NCBI GenBank assembly: GCA_964057225.1
Contig: OZ059900.1
Coordinates: forward strand, 21,901,638-21,965,637
Length of the DNA: 64,000 bases
Direction: 5' to 3'
Origin: Auanema rhodensis
Taxonomy: Eukaryota; Nematoda; Chromadorea; Rhabditida; Rhabditidae
The notes under the pieces were generated by a model that had not been told where the DNA came from, searched no databases, and saw only the letters and a list, made by a program, of their open reading frames with translations. The position numbers were made by a program, and so were the translations under genes. Below are positions 11,549 through 23,619 of the stretch, piece after piece. Each line of letters starts with the position of its first letter. Positions within the stretch are counted from its first letter, which is position 1.

Positions 11549-12035
11549 TCGATTTAATCAATATTAGCCATAAGGGGCGTGCCCTCAGAATATGCTAATT
11601 TCCTTAATTTTCTAACCCCTGTTTTTTTGTCGTGAAAGTGGAACTAGACGTTGTACGAACAATTTTGAGTTAGGTTTCATTGACATTGCATGAGTTTGAA
11701 CACATGAAATCGTAAGTCAAAACCTTGTTTACAGCGATTTCAGCGTGTTACATACTAAAATGAAGCATTTTACATGCTGAACACTAGAAAAATACAAAAA
11801 CACAGTATTTCCCATGAGAAATATTTTATTATGCTGGAAAACCAGTTTTTGGAAATTTCGCTGTAAACAAGGTTTTGACTTACGATTTCATGTGTTCAAA
11901 CTCATGCAATGTCAATGAAACTTAGCTCAAAATTGTTCGTACAACGTCTAGTTCCACTTTCACGACAAAAAAACAGGGGTTTGAAATACTGTGACGCTGA
12001 AATTCGTTGCATTTGACGACTCATATGAACAAAAA
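11549..12035 (+). repeat. Inverted composite unit 2 (487 bp)
   Basis: Inverted piece 11738-11981, arms 11614-11737 and 11858-11981, spacer 11738-11857. The forward arm reads GAGTTAGG while the inverted arm derives from a GAGCTAAG monomer. The arms therefore differ at two of 124 positions and came from different monomer subtypes. Confidence 0.93.
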
Positions 12036-12377
12036 TCGATTTAATCAATATTAGCCATAAGGGGCGTGCCCTCAGAATATGCTAATTTCCTTAATTTTCT
12101 AACCCCTGTTTTTTTGTCGTGAAAGTGGAACTAGACGTTGTACGAACAATTTTGAGCTAGGTTTCATTGACATTGCATGAGTTTGAACACATGAAATCGT
12201 AAGTCAAAACCTTGTTTACAGCGAAATTTCCAAAAACTGGTTTTCCAGCATAATAAAATATTTCTCATGGGAAATACTGTGTTTTTGTATTTTTCTAGTG
12301 TTCAGCATGTAAAATGCTTCATTTTAGTATGTAACACGCTGAAATTCGTTGCATTTGACGACTCATATGAACAAAAA

Positions 12378-12864
12378 TCGATTTAATCAATATTAGCCAT
12401 AAGGGGCGTGCCCTCAGAATATGCTAATTTCCTTAATTTTCTAACCCCTGTTTTTTTGTCGTGAAAGTGGAACTAGACGTTGTACGAACAATTTTGAGTT
12501 AGGTTTCATTGACATTGCATGAGTTTGAACACATGAAATCGTAAGTCAAAACCTTGTTTACAGCGATTTCAGCGTGTTACATACTAAAATGAAGCATTTT
12601 ACATGCTGAACACTAGAAAAATACAAAAACACAGTATTTCCCATGAGAAATATTTTATTATGCTGGAAAACCAGTTTTTGGAAATTTCGCTGTAAACAAG
12701 GTTTTGACTTACGATTTCATGTGTTCAAACTCATGCAATGTCAATGAAACTTAGCTCAAAATTGTTCGTACAACGTCTAGTTCCACTTTCACGACAAAAA
12801 AACAGGGGTTTGAAATACTGTGACGCTGAAATTCGTTGCATTTGACGACTCATATGAACAAAAA
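12378..12864 (+). repeat. Inverted composite unit 3 (487 bp)
   Basis: Inverted piece 12567-12810, arms 12443-12566 and 12687-12810. It sits 829 bp (342 + 487) after unit 2 with the same breakpoints and the same GAGTTAGG forward arm. Confidence 0.93.
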
Positions 12865-15800
12865 TCGATTTAATCAATATTAGCCATAAGGGGCGTGCCC
12901 TCAGAATATGCTAATTTCCTTAATTTTCTAACCCCTGTTTTTTTGTCGTGAAAGTGGAACTAGACGTTGTACGAACAATTTTGAGCTAGGTTTCATTGAC
13001 ATTGCATGAGTTTGAACACATGAAATCGTAAGTCAAAACCTTGTTTACAGCGAAATTTCCAAAAACTGGTTTTCCAGCATAATAAAATATTTCTCATGGG
13101 AAATACTGTGTTTTTGTATTTTTCTAGTGTTCAGCATGTAAAATGCTTCATTTTAGTATGTAACACGCTGAAATTCGTTGCATTTGACGACTCATATGAA
13201 CAAAAATCGATTTAATCATTATTAGCCATAAGGGGCGTGCCCTCAGAATATGCTAATTTCCTTAATTTTCTAACCCCTGTTTTTTTGTCGTGAAAGTGGA
13301 ACTAGACGTTGTACGAACAATTTTGAGTTAGGTTTCATTGACATTGCATGAGTTTGAACACATGAAATCGTAAGTCAAAACCTTGTTTACAGCGAAATTT
13401 CCAAAAACTGGTTTTCCAGCATAATAAAATATTTCTCATGGGAAATACTGTGTTTTTGTATTTTTCTAGTGTTCAGCATGTAAAATGCTTCATTTTAGTA
13501 TGTAACACGCTGAAATTCGTTGCATTTGACGACTCATATGAACAAAAATCGATTTAATCAATATTAGCCATAAGGGGCGTGCCCTCAGAATATGCTAATT
13601 TCCTTAATTTTCTAACCCCTGTTTTTTTGTCGTGAAAGTGGAACTAGACGTTGTACGAACAATTTTGAGCTAGGTTTCATTGACATTGCATGAGTTTGAA
13701 CACATGAAATCGTAAGTCAAAACCTTGTTTACAGCGAAATTTCCAAAAACTGGTTTTCCAGCATAATAAAATATTTCTCATGGGAAATACTGTGTTTTTG
13801 TATTTTTCTAGTGTTCAGCATGTAAAATGCTTCATTTTAGTATGTAACACGCTGAAATTCGTTGCATTTGACGACTCATATGAACAAAAATCGATTTAAT
13901 CAATATTAGCCATAAGGGGCGTGCCCTCAGAATATACTAATTTCCTTAATTTTCTAACCCCTGTTTTTTTGTCGTGAAAGTGGAACTAGACGTTGTACGA
14001 ACAATTTTGAGCTAGGTTTCATTGACATTGCATGAGTTTGAACACATGCAATCGTAAGTCAAAACCTTGTTTACAGCGAAATTTCCAAAAACTGGTTTTC
14101 CAGCATAATAAAATATTTCTCATGGGAAATACTGTGTTTTTGTATTTTTCTAGTGTTCAGCATGTAAAATGCTTCATTTTAGTATGTAACACGCTGAAAT
14201 TCGTTGCATTTGACGACTCATATGAACAAAAATCGATTTAATCAATATTAGCCATAAGGGGCGTGCCCTCAGAATATGCTAATTTCCTTAATTTTCTAAC
14301 CCCTGTTTTTTTGTCGTGAAAGTGGAACTAGACGTTGTACGAACAATTTTGAGCTAAGTTTCATTGACATTGCATGAGTTTGAACACATGAAATCGTATG
14401 TCAAAACCTTGTTTACAGCGAAATTTCCAAAAACTGGTTTTCCAGCATAATAAAATATTTCTCCTGGGAAATACTGTGTTTTTGTTTTTTTCTAGTGTTC
14501 AGCATGTAAAATGCTTCATTTTAGTATGTAACACGCTGAAATTCGTTGCATTTGACGACTCATATGAACAAAAATCGATTTAATCAATATTAGCCATAAG
14601 GGGCGTGCCCTCAGAATATACTAATTTCCTTAATTTTCTAACCCCTGTTTTTTTGTCGTGAAAGTGGAACTAGACGTTGTACGAACAATTTTGAGCTAGG
14701 TTTCATTGACATTGCATGAGTTTGAACACATGAAATCGTAAGTCAAAACCTTGTTTACAGCGAAATTTCCAAAAACTGGTTTTCCAGCATAATAAAATAT
14801 TTCTCATGGGAAATACTGTGTTTTTGTATTTTTCTAGTGTTCAGCATGTAAAATGCTTCATTTTAGTATGTAACACGCTGAAATTCGTTGCATTTGACGA
14901 CTCATATGAACAAAAATCGATTTAATCAATATTAGCCATAAGGGGCGTGCCCTCAGAATATACTAATTTCCTTAATTTTCTAACCCCTGTTTTTTTGTCG
15001 TGAAAGTGGAACTAGACGTTGTACGAACAATTTTGAGCTAGGTTTCATTGACATTGCATGAGTTTGAACACATGAAATCGTAAGTCAAAACCTTGTTTAC
15101 AGCGAAATTTCCAAAAACTGGTTTTCCAGCATAATAAAATATTTCTCATGGGAAATACTGTGTTTTTGTATTTTTCTAGTGTTCAGCATGTAAAATGCTT
15201 CATTTTAGTATGTAACACGCTGAAATTCGTTGCATTTGACGACTCATATGAACAAAAATCGATTTAATCATTATTAGCCATAAGGGGCGTGCCCTCAGAA
15301 TATGCTAATTTCCTTAATTTTCTAACCCCTGTTTTTTTGTCGTGAAAGTGGAACTAGACGTTGTACGAACAATTTTGAGTTAGGTTTCATTGACATTGCA
15401 TGAGTTTGAACACATGAAATCGTAAGTCAAAACCTTGTTTACAGCGAAATTTCCAAAAACTGGTTTTCCAGCATAATAAAATATTTCTCATGGGAAATAC
15501 TGTGTTTTTGTATTTTTCTAGTGTTCAGCATGTAAAATGCTTCATTTTAGTATGTAACACGCTGAAATTCGTTGCATTTGACGACTCATATGAACAAAAA
15601 TCGATTTAATCAATATTAGCCATAAGGGGCGTGCCCTCAGAATATGCTAATTTCCTTAATTTTCTAACCCCTGTTTTTTTGTCGTGAAAGTGGAACTAGA
15701 CGTTGTACGAACAATTTTGAGCTAGGTTTCATTGACATTGCATGAGTTTGAACACATGAAATCGTAAGTCAAAACCTTGTTTACAGCGAAATTTCCAAAA

Positions 15801-16626
15801 ACTGGTTTTCCAGCATAATAAAATATTTCTCATGGGAAATACTGTGTTTTTGTATTTTTCTAGTGTTCAGCATGTAAAATGCTTCATTTTAGTATGTAAC
15901 ACGCTGAAATTCGTTGCATTTGACGACTCATATGAACAAAAATCGATTTAATCAATATTAGCTATAAGGGGCGTGCCCTCAGAATATGCTAATTTCCTTA
16001 ATTTTCTAACCCCTGTTTTTTTGTCGTGAAAGTAGAACTAGACGTTGTACGAACAATTTTGAGCTAGGTTTCATTGACATTGCATGAGTTTGAACACATG
16101 AAATCGTAAGTCAAAACCTTGTTTACAGCGAAATTTCCAAAAACTGGTTTTCCAGCATAATAAAATATTTCTCATGGGAAATACTGTGTTTTTGTATTTT
16201 TCTAGTGTTCAGCATGTAAAATGCTTCATTTTAGTATGTAACACGCTGAAATTCGTTGCATTTGACGACTCATATGAACAAAAATCGATTTAATCATTAT
16301 TAGCCATAAGGGGCATGCCCTCAGAATATGCTAATTTCCTTAATTTTCTAACCCCTGTTTTTTTGTCGTGAAAGTGGAACAAGACGTTGTACGAACAATT
16401 TTGAGTTAGGTTTCATTGACATTGCATGAGTTTGAACACATGAAATCGTAAGTCAAAACCTTGTTTACAGCGAAATTTCCAAAAACTGGTTTTCCAGCTG
16501 AATAAAATATTTTTCATGGGAAATACTGTGTTTTTGTATTTTTCTAGTGTTCAGCATGTAAAATGCTTCATTTTAGTATGTAACACGCTGAAATTTGTTG
16601 CATTTGACGACTCATATGAACAAAAA

Positions 16627-17113
16627 TCGATTTAATCAATATTAGCCATAAGGGGCGTGCCCTCAGAATATGCTAATTTCCTTAATTTTCTAACCCCTGT
16701 TTTTTTGTCGTGAAAGTGGAACTAGACGTTGTACGAACAATTTTGAGTTAGGTTTCATTGACATTGCATGAGTTTGAACACATGAAATCGTAAGTCAAAA
16801 CCTTGTTTACAGCGATTTCAGCGTGTTACATACTAAAATGAAGCATTTTACATGCTGAACACTAGAAAAATACAAAAACACAGTATTTCCCATGAGAAAT
16901 ATTTTATTATGCTGGAAAACCAGTTTTTGGAAATTTCGCTGTAAACAAGGTTTTGACTTACGATTTCATGTGTTCAAACTCATGCAATGTCAATGAAACT
17001 TAGCTCAAAATTGTTCGTACAACGTCTAGTTCCACTTTCACGACAAAAAAACAGGGGTTTGAAATACTGTGACGCTGAAATTCGTTGCATTTGACGACTC
17101 ATATGAACAAAAA
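16627..17113 (+). repeat. Inverted composite unit 4 (487 bp)
   Basis: Inverted piece 16816-17059, arms 16692-16815 and 16936-17059. It lies exactly 5078 bp after unit 2 and is its counterpart in the second copy of the 5078-bp duplication. Confidence 0.93.
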
Positions 17114-17455
17114 TCGATTTAATCAATATTAGCCATAAGGGGCGTGCCCTCAGAATATGCTAATTTCCTTAATTTTCTAACCCCTGTTTTTTTGTCGTGA
17201 AAGTGGAACTAGACGTTGTACGAACAATTTTGAGCTAGGTTTCATTGACATTGCATGAGTTTGAACACATGAAATCGTAAGTCAAAACCTTGTTTACAGC
17301 GAAATTTCCAAAAACTGGTTTTTCAGCATAATAAAATATTTCTCATGGGAAATACTGTGTTTTTGTATTTTTCTAGTGTTCAGCATGTAAAATGCTTCAT
17401 TTTAGTATGTAACACGCTGAAATTCGTTGCATTTGACGACTCATATGAACAAAAA

Positions 17456-17942
17456 TCGATTTAATCAATATTAGCCATAAGGGGCGTGCCCTCAGAATAT
17501 GCTAATTTCCTTAATTTTCTAACCCCTGTTTTTTTGTCGTGAAAGTGGAACTAGACGTTGTACGAACAATTTTGAATTAGGTTTCATTGACATTGCATGA
17601 GTTTGAACACATGAAATCGTAAGTCAAAACCTTGTTTACAGCGATTTCAGCGTGTTACATACTAAAATGAAGCATTTTACATGCTGAACACTAGAAAAAT
17701 ACAAAAACACAGTATTTCCCATGAGAAATATTTTATTATGCTGGAAAACCAGTTTTTGGAAATTTCGCTGTAAACAAGGTTTTGACTTACGATTTCATGT
17801 GTTCAAACTCATGCAATGTCAATGAAACTTAGCTCAAAATTGTTCGTACAACGTCTAGTTCCACTTTCACGACAAAAAAACAGGGGTTTGAAATACTGTG
17901 ACGCTGAAATTCGTTGCATTTGACGACTCATATGAACAAAAA
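17456..17942 (+). repeat. Inverted composite unit 5 (487 bp)
   Basis: Inverted piece 17645-17888, arms 17521-17644 and 17765-17888. It is the 5078-bp counterpart of unit 3. The forward arm has an extra change, TTTGAATTAGG for TTTGAGTTAGG, made after the duplication. Confidence 0.93.
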
Positions 17943-18626
17943 TCGATTTAATCAATATTAGCCATAAGGGGCGTGCCCTCAGAATATGCTAATTTCCTTA
18001 ATTTTCTAACCCCTGTTTTTTTGTCGTGAAAGTGGAACTAGACGTTGTACGAACAATTTTGAGCTAGGTTTCATTGACATTGCATGAGTTTGAACACATG
18101 AAATCGTAAGTCAAAACCTTGTTTACAGCGAAATTTCCAAAAACTGGTTTTCCAGTATAATAAAATATTTCTCATGGGAAATACTGTGTTTTTGTATTTT
18201 TCTAGTGTTCAGCATGTAAAATGCTTCATTTTAGTATGTAACACGCTGAAATTCGTTGCATTTGACGACTCATATGAACAAAAATCAATTTAATCAATAT
18301 TAGCCATAAGGGGCGTGCCCTCAGAATATGCTAATTTCCTTAATTTTCTAACCCCTGTTTTTTTGTCGTGAAAGTGGAACTAGACGTTGTACGAACAATT
18401 TTGAGCTAGGTTTCATTGACATTGCATGAGTTTGAACACATGAAATCGTAAGTCAAAACCTTGTTTACAGCGAAATTTCCAAAAACTGGTTTTCCAGCAT
18501 AATAAAATATTTCTCATGGGAAATACTGTGTTTTTGTATTTTTCTAGTGTTCAGCATGTAAAATGCTTCATTTTAGTATGTAACACGCTGAAATTCGTTG
18601 CATTTGACGACTCATATGAACAAAAA

Positions 18627-19113
18627 TCGATTTAATCAATATTAGCCATAAGGGGCGTGCCCTCAGAATATGCTAATTTCCTTAATTTTCTAACCCCTGT
18701 TTTTTTGTCGTGAAAGTGGAACTAGACGTTGTACGAACAATTTTGAGTTAGGTTTCATTGACATTGCATGAGTTTGAACACATGAAATCGTAAGTCAAAA
18801 CCTTGTTTACAGCGATTTCAGCGTGTTACATACTAAAATGAAGCATTTTACATGCTGAACACTAGAAAAATACAAAAACACAGTATTTCCCATGAGAAAT
18901 ATTTTATTATGCTGGAAAACCAGTTTTTGGAAATTTCGCTGTAAACAAGGTTTTGACTTACGATTTCATGTGTTCAAACTCATGCAATGTCAATGAAACT
19001 TAGCTCAAAATTGTTCGTACAACGTCTAGTTCCACTTTCACGACAAAAAAACAGGGGTTTGAAATACTGTGACGCTGAAATTCGTTGCATTTGACGACTC
19101 ATATGAACAAAAA
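18627..19113 (+). repeat. Inverted composite unit 6 (487 bp)
   Basis: Inverted piece 18816-19059, arms 18692-18815 and 18936-19059. It is followed by a monomer with TCCAGTATAAT, a variant shared with the monomer after unit 5 (17943). The 17943-19113 stretch is therefore probably another copy of the 829-bp composite with one extra monomer (18285). Confidence 0.93.
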
Positions 19114-19797
19114 TCGATTTAATCAATATTAGCCATAAGGGGCGTGCCCTCAGAATATGCTAATTTCCTTAATTTTCTAACCCCTGTTTTTTTGTCGTGA
19201 AAGTGGAACTAGACGTTGTACGAACAATTTTGAGCTAGGTTTCATTGACATTGCATGAGTTTGAACACATGAAATCGTAAGTCAAAACCTTGTTTACAGC
19301 GAAATTTCCAAAAACTGGTTTTCCAGTATAATAAAATATTTCTCATGGGAAATACTGTGTTTTTGTATTTTTCTAGTGTTCAGCATGTAAAATGCTTCAT
19401 TTTAGTATGTAACACGCTGAAATTCGTTGCATTTGACGACTCATATGAACAAAAATCGATTTAATCAATATTAGCCATGAGGGGCGTGCCCTCAGAATAT
19501 GCTAATTTCCTTAATTTTCTAACCCCTGTTTTTTTGTCGTGAAAGTGGAACTAGACGTTGTACGAACAATTTTGAGCTAGGTTTCATTGACATTGCATGA
19601 GTTTGAACACATGAAATCGTAAGTCAAAGCCTTGTTTACAGCGAAATTTCCAAAAACTGGTTTTCCAGCATAATAAAATATTTCTCATGGGAAATACTGT
19701 GTTTTTGTATTTTTCTAGTGTTCAGCATGTAAAATCCTTCATTTTAGTATGTAACACGCTGAAATTCGTTGCATTTGACAACTCATATGAACAAAAA

Positions 19798-19946
19798 TCG
19801 ATTTAATCAATATTAGCCATAATAAAATATTTCTCATGGGAAATACTGTGTTTTTGTATTTTTCTAGTGTTCAGCATGTAAAATGATTCATTTTAGTATG
19901 TAACACGCTGAAATTCGTTGCATTTGACGACTCATATGAACAAAAA
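19798..19946 (+). repeat. 149-bp short unit 6
   Basis: First short unit of the middle zone. Dyad centre ATT, preceded by an AAAGCC-type monomer. Confidence 0.95.
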
Positions 19947-20288
19947 TCGATTTAATCAATATTAGCCATAAGGGGCGTGCCCTCAGAATATGCTAATTTC
20001 CTTAATTTTCTAACCCCTGTTTTTTTGTCGTGAAAGTGGAACTAGACGTTGTACGAACAATTTTGAGCTAGGTTTCATTGACATTGCATGAGTTTGAACA
20101 CATGAAATCGTAAGTCAAAACCTTGTTTACAGCGAAATTTCCAAAAACTGGTTTTCCAGCATAATAAAATATTTCTCATGGGAAATACTGTGTTTTTGTA
20201 TTTTTCTAGTGTTCAGCATGTAAAATGCTTCATTTTAGTATGTAACACGCTGAAATTCGTTGCATTTGACGACTCATATGAACAAAAA

Positions 20289-20437
20289 TCGATTTAATCA
20301 ATATTAGCCATAATAAAATATTTCTCATGGGAAATACTGTGTTTTTGTATTTTTCTAGTGTTCAGCATGTAAAATGATTCATTTTAGTATGTAACACGCT
20401 GAAATTCGTTGCATTTGACGACTCATATGAACAAAAA
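20289..20437 (+). repeat. 149-bp short unit 7 (exceptional context)
   Basis: Same deletion join and ATT dyad centre, but the monomer before it ends GACGACT. This is the one break in the GACAACT-short linkage. Confidence 0.95.
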
Positions 20438-20779
20438 TCGATTTAATCAATATTAGCCATAAGGGGCGTGCCCTCAGAATATGCTAATTTCCTTAATTTT
20501 CTAACCCCTGTTTTTTTGTCGTGAAAGTGGAACTAGACGTTGTACGAACAATTTTGAGCTAGGTTTCATTGACATTGCATGAGTTTGAACACATGAAATC
20601 GTAAGTCAAAGCCTTGTTTACAGCGAAATTTCCAAAAACTGGTTTTCCAGCATAATAAAATATTTCTCATGGGAAATACTGTGTTTTTGTATTTTTCTAG
20701 TGTTCAGCATGTAAAATCCTTCATTTTAGTATGTAACACGCTGAAATTCGTTGCATTTGACAACTCATATGAACAAAAA

Positions 20780-20928
20780 TCGATTTAATCAATATTAGCC
20801 ATAATAAAATATTTCTCATGGGAAATACTGTGTTTTTGTATTTTTCTAGTGTTCAGCATGTAAAATGATTCATTTTAGTATGTAACACGCTGAAATTCGT
20901 TGCATTTGACGACTCATATGAACAAAAA
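20780..20928 (+). repeat. 149-bp short unit 8
   Basis: ATT dyad centre, inside the first 833-bp composite. Its counterpart is at 39772. Confidence 0.95.
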
Positions 20929-21612
20929 TCGATTTAATCAATATTAGCCATAAGGGGCGTGCCCTCAGAATATGCTAATTTCCTTAATTTTCTAACCCCT
21001 GTTTTTTTGTCGTGAAAGTGGAACTAGACGTTGTACGAACAATTTTGAGCTAGGTTTCATTGACATTGCATGAGTTTGAACACATGAAATCGTAAGTCAA
21101 AACCTTGTTTACAGCGAAATTTCCAAAAACTGGTTTTCCAGCATAATAAAATATTTCTCATGGGAAATACTGTGTTTTTGTATTTTTCTAGTGTTCAGCA
21201 TGTAAAATGCTTCATTTTAGTATGTAACACGCTAAAGTTCGTTGCATTTGACGACTCATATGAACAAAAATCGATTTAATCAATATTAGCCATAAGGGGC
21301 GTGCCCTCAGAATATGCTAATTTCCTTAATTTTCTAACCCCTGTTTTTTTGTCGTGAAAGTGGAACTAGACGTTGTACGAACAATTTTGAGCTAGGTTTC
21401 ATTGACATTGCATGAGTTTGAACACATGAAATCGTAAGTCAAAGCCTTGTTTACAGCGAAATTTCCAAAAACTGGTTTTCCAGCATAATAAAATATTTCT
21501 CATGGGAAATACTGTGTTTTTGTATTTTTCTAGTGTTCAGCATGTAAAATCCTTCATTTTAGTATGTAACACGCTGAAATTCGTTGCATTTGACAACTCA
21601 TATGAACAAAAA

Positions 21613-21761
21613 TCGATTTAATCAATATTAGCCATAATAAAATATTTCTCATGGGAAATACTGTGTTTTTGTATTTTTCTAGTGTTCAGCATGTAAAATG
21701 ATTCATTTTAGTATGTAACACGCTGAAATTCGTTGCATTTGACGACTCATATGAACAAAAA
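21613..21761 (+). repeat. 149-bp short unit 9
   Basis: ATT dyad centre, inside the second 833-bp composite. Its counterpart is at 40605. Confidence 0.95.
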
Positions 21762-22103
21762 TCGATTTAATCAATATTAGCCATAAGGGGCGTGCCCTCA
21801 GAATATGCTAATTTCCTTAATTTTCTAACCCCTGTTTTTTTGTCGTGAAAGTGGAACTAGACGTTGTACGAACAATTTTGAGCTAGGTTTCATTGACATT
21901 GCATGAGTTTGAACACATGAAATCGTAAGTCAAAACCTTGTTTACAGCGAAATTTCCAAAAACTGGTTTTCCAGCATAATAAAATATTTCTCATGGGAAA
22001 TACTGTGTTTTTGTATTTTTCTAGTGTTCAGCATGTAAAATGCTTCATTTTAGTATGTAACACGCTAAAGTTCGTTGCATTTGACGACTCATATGAACAA
22101 AAA

Positions 22104-22444
22104 TCGATTTAATCAATATTAGCCATAAGGGGCGTGCCCTCAGAATATGCTAATTTCCTTAACTTTCTAACCCCTGTTTTTTGTCGTGAAAGTGGAACTA
22201 GACGTTGTACGAACAATTTTGAGCTAAGTTTCATTGACATTGCATGAGTTTGAACACATGAAATCGTAAGTCAAAACCTTGTTTACAGCGAAATTTCCAA
22301 AAACTGGTTTTCCAGCATAATAAAACATTTCTCATGGGAAATACTGTGTTTTTGTTTTTTTCTAGTGTTCAGCATGTAAAATGCTTCATTTTAGTATGTA
22401 ACACGCTGAAATTCGTTGCATTTGACGACTCATATGAACAAAAA
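22104..22444 (+). repeat. 341-bp monomer (T6 marker)
   Basis: One T is lost from the T7 run, with CTTAACTTTCT, GCTAAG, TAAAACATTTC and a GTTTTTTTCT run. The counterpart is 41096-41436. The T6 plus CTTAAC pair also occurs in inverted composite 1 (3092). Confidence 0.92.
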
Positions 22445-23128
22445 TCGATTTAATCAATATTAGCCATAAGGGGCGTGCCCTCAGAATATGCTAATTTCCT
22501 TAATTTTCTAACCCCTGTTTTTTTGTCGTGAAAGTGGAACTAGATGTTGTACGAACAATTTTGAGCTAGGTTTCATTGACATTGCATGAGTTTGAACACA
22601 TGAAATCGTAAGTCAAAACCTTGTTTACAGCGAAATTTCCAAAAACTGGTTTTCCAGCATAATAAAATATTTCTCATGGGAAATACTGTGTTTTTGTATT
22701 TTTCTAGTGTTCAGCATGTAAAATGCTTCATTTTAGTATGTAACACGCTGAAATTCGTTGCATTTGACGACTCATATGAACAAAAATCGATTTAATCAAT
22801 ATTAGCCATAAGGGGCGTGCCCTCAGAATATGCTAATTTCCTTAATTTTCTAACCCCTGTTTTTTTGTCGTGAAAGTGGAACTAGACGTTGTACGAACAA
22901 TTTTGAGCTAGGTTTCATTGACATTGCATGAGTTTGAACACATGAAATCGTAAGTCAAAGCCTTGTTTACAGCGAAATTTCCAAAAACTGGTTTTCCAGC
23001 ATAATAAAATATTTCTCATGGGAAATACTGTGTTTTTGTATTTTTCTAGTGTTCAGCATGTAAAATCCTTCATTTTAGTATGTAACACGCTGAAATTCGT
23101 TGCATTTGACAACTCATATGAACAAAAA

Positions 23129-23277
23129 TCGATTTAATCAATATTAGCCATAATAAAATATTTCTCATGGGAAATACTGTGTTTTTGTATTTTTCTAGTG
23201 TTCAGCATGTAAAATGATTCATTTTAGTATGTAACACGCTGAAATTCGTTGCATTTGACGACTCATATGAACAAAAA
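23129..23277 (+). repeat. 149-bp short unit 10
   Basis: In 491-bp composite copy 1 of the 22787 run. ATT dyad centre. Confidence 0.95.
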
Positions 23278-23619
23278 TCGATTTAATCAATATTAGCCAT
23301 AAGGGGCGTGCCCTCAGAATATGCTAATTTCCTTAATTTTCTAACCCCTGTTTTTTTGTCGTGAAAGTGGAACTAGACGTTGTACGAACAATTTTGAGCT
23401 AGGTTTCATTGACATTGCATGAGTTTGAACACATGAAATCGTAAGTCAAAGCCTTGTTTACAGCGAAATTTCCAAAAACTGGTTTTCCAGCATAATAAAA
23501 TATTTCTCATGGGAAATACTGTGTTTTTGTATTTTTCTAGTGTTCAGCATGTAAAATCCTTCATTTTAGTATGTAACACGCTGAAATTCGTTGCATTTGA
23601 CAACTCATATGAACAAAAA

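Larger units (their letters stand above)
8129..13206 (+). repeat. 5078-bp tandem duplication, copy 1
   Basis: Twelve 342-bp monomers plus two 487-bp inverted composites. Markers are AATCATTATT (8129, 10181, 11207), CATGCAATCG, GTATGTC, TAGCTATAAGG (10865), and a heavily altered monomer 11207 with GGGGCATGCC, AACAAGACG and CAGCTGAATAAA. Its first part overlaps the 2543-bp repeat. Confidence 0.9.
11549..13206 (+). repeat. 829-bp composite repeat (342+487), two copies
   Basis: Units 11549-12377 and 12378-13206 each consist of an inverted composite followed by a normal monomer. The inversion is thus amplified with its neighbour as an 829-bp higher-order unit. Confidence 0.88.
13207..18284 (+). 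repeat. 5078-bp tandem duplication, copy 2
   Basis: Every marker of 8129-13206 reappears at +5078: AATCATTATT at 13207 and 15259, TAGCTATAAGG at 15943, and the GGGGCATGCC, AACAAGACG and CAGCTGAATAAA monomer at 16285. Private changes here include CTCCTGGG near 14463, GGTTTTTCAGC near 17320 and CCAGTATAAT near 18154. Confidence 0.9.
16627..19455 (+). repeat. 829-bp composite repeat, second cluster
   Basis: Units 16627-17455 and 17456-18284, then an extra monomer 18285-18626, then 18627-19455. The extra monomer begins TCAATTTAAT rather than TCGATTTAAT. Confidence 0.87.
19456..20437 (+). repeat. Two 491-bp composites with an aberrant order
   Basis: Unit starts are 19456 (342, with CCATGAGG), 19798 (149), 19947 (342) and 20289 (149). 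The short unit at 20289 is the only one preceded by a GACGACT monomer rather than GACAACT, so a recombination junction probably lies here. Confidence 0.88.
20438..22103 (+). repeat. 833-bp composite repeat (342+149+342), two copies
   Basis: Units 20438-21270 and 21271-22103. Each ends with a monomer carrying the rare ACGCTAAAGTTCG variant. The same pair is found at 39430-41095, and related copies at 32187-33852. Confidence 0.9.
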
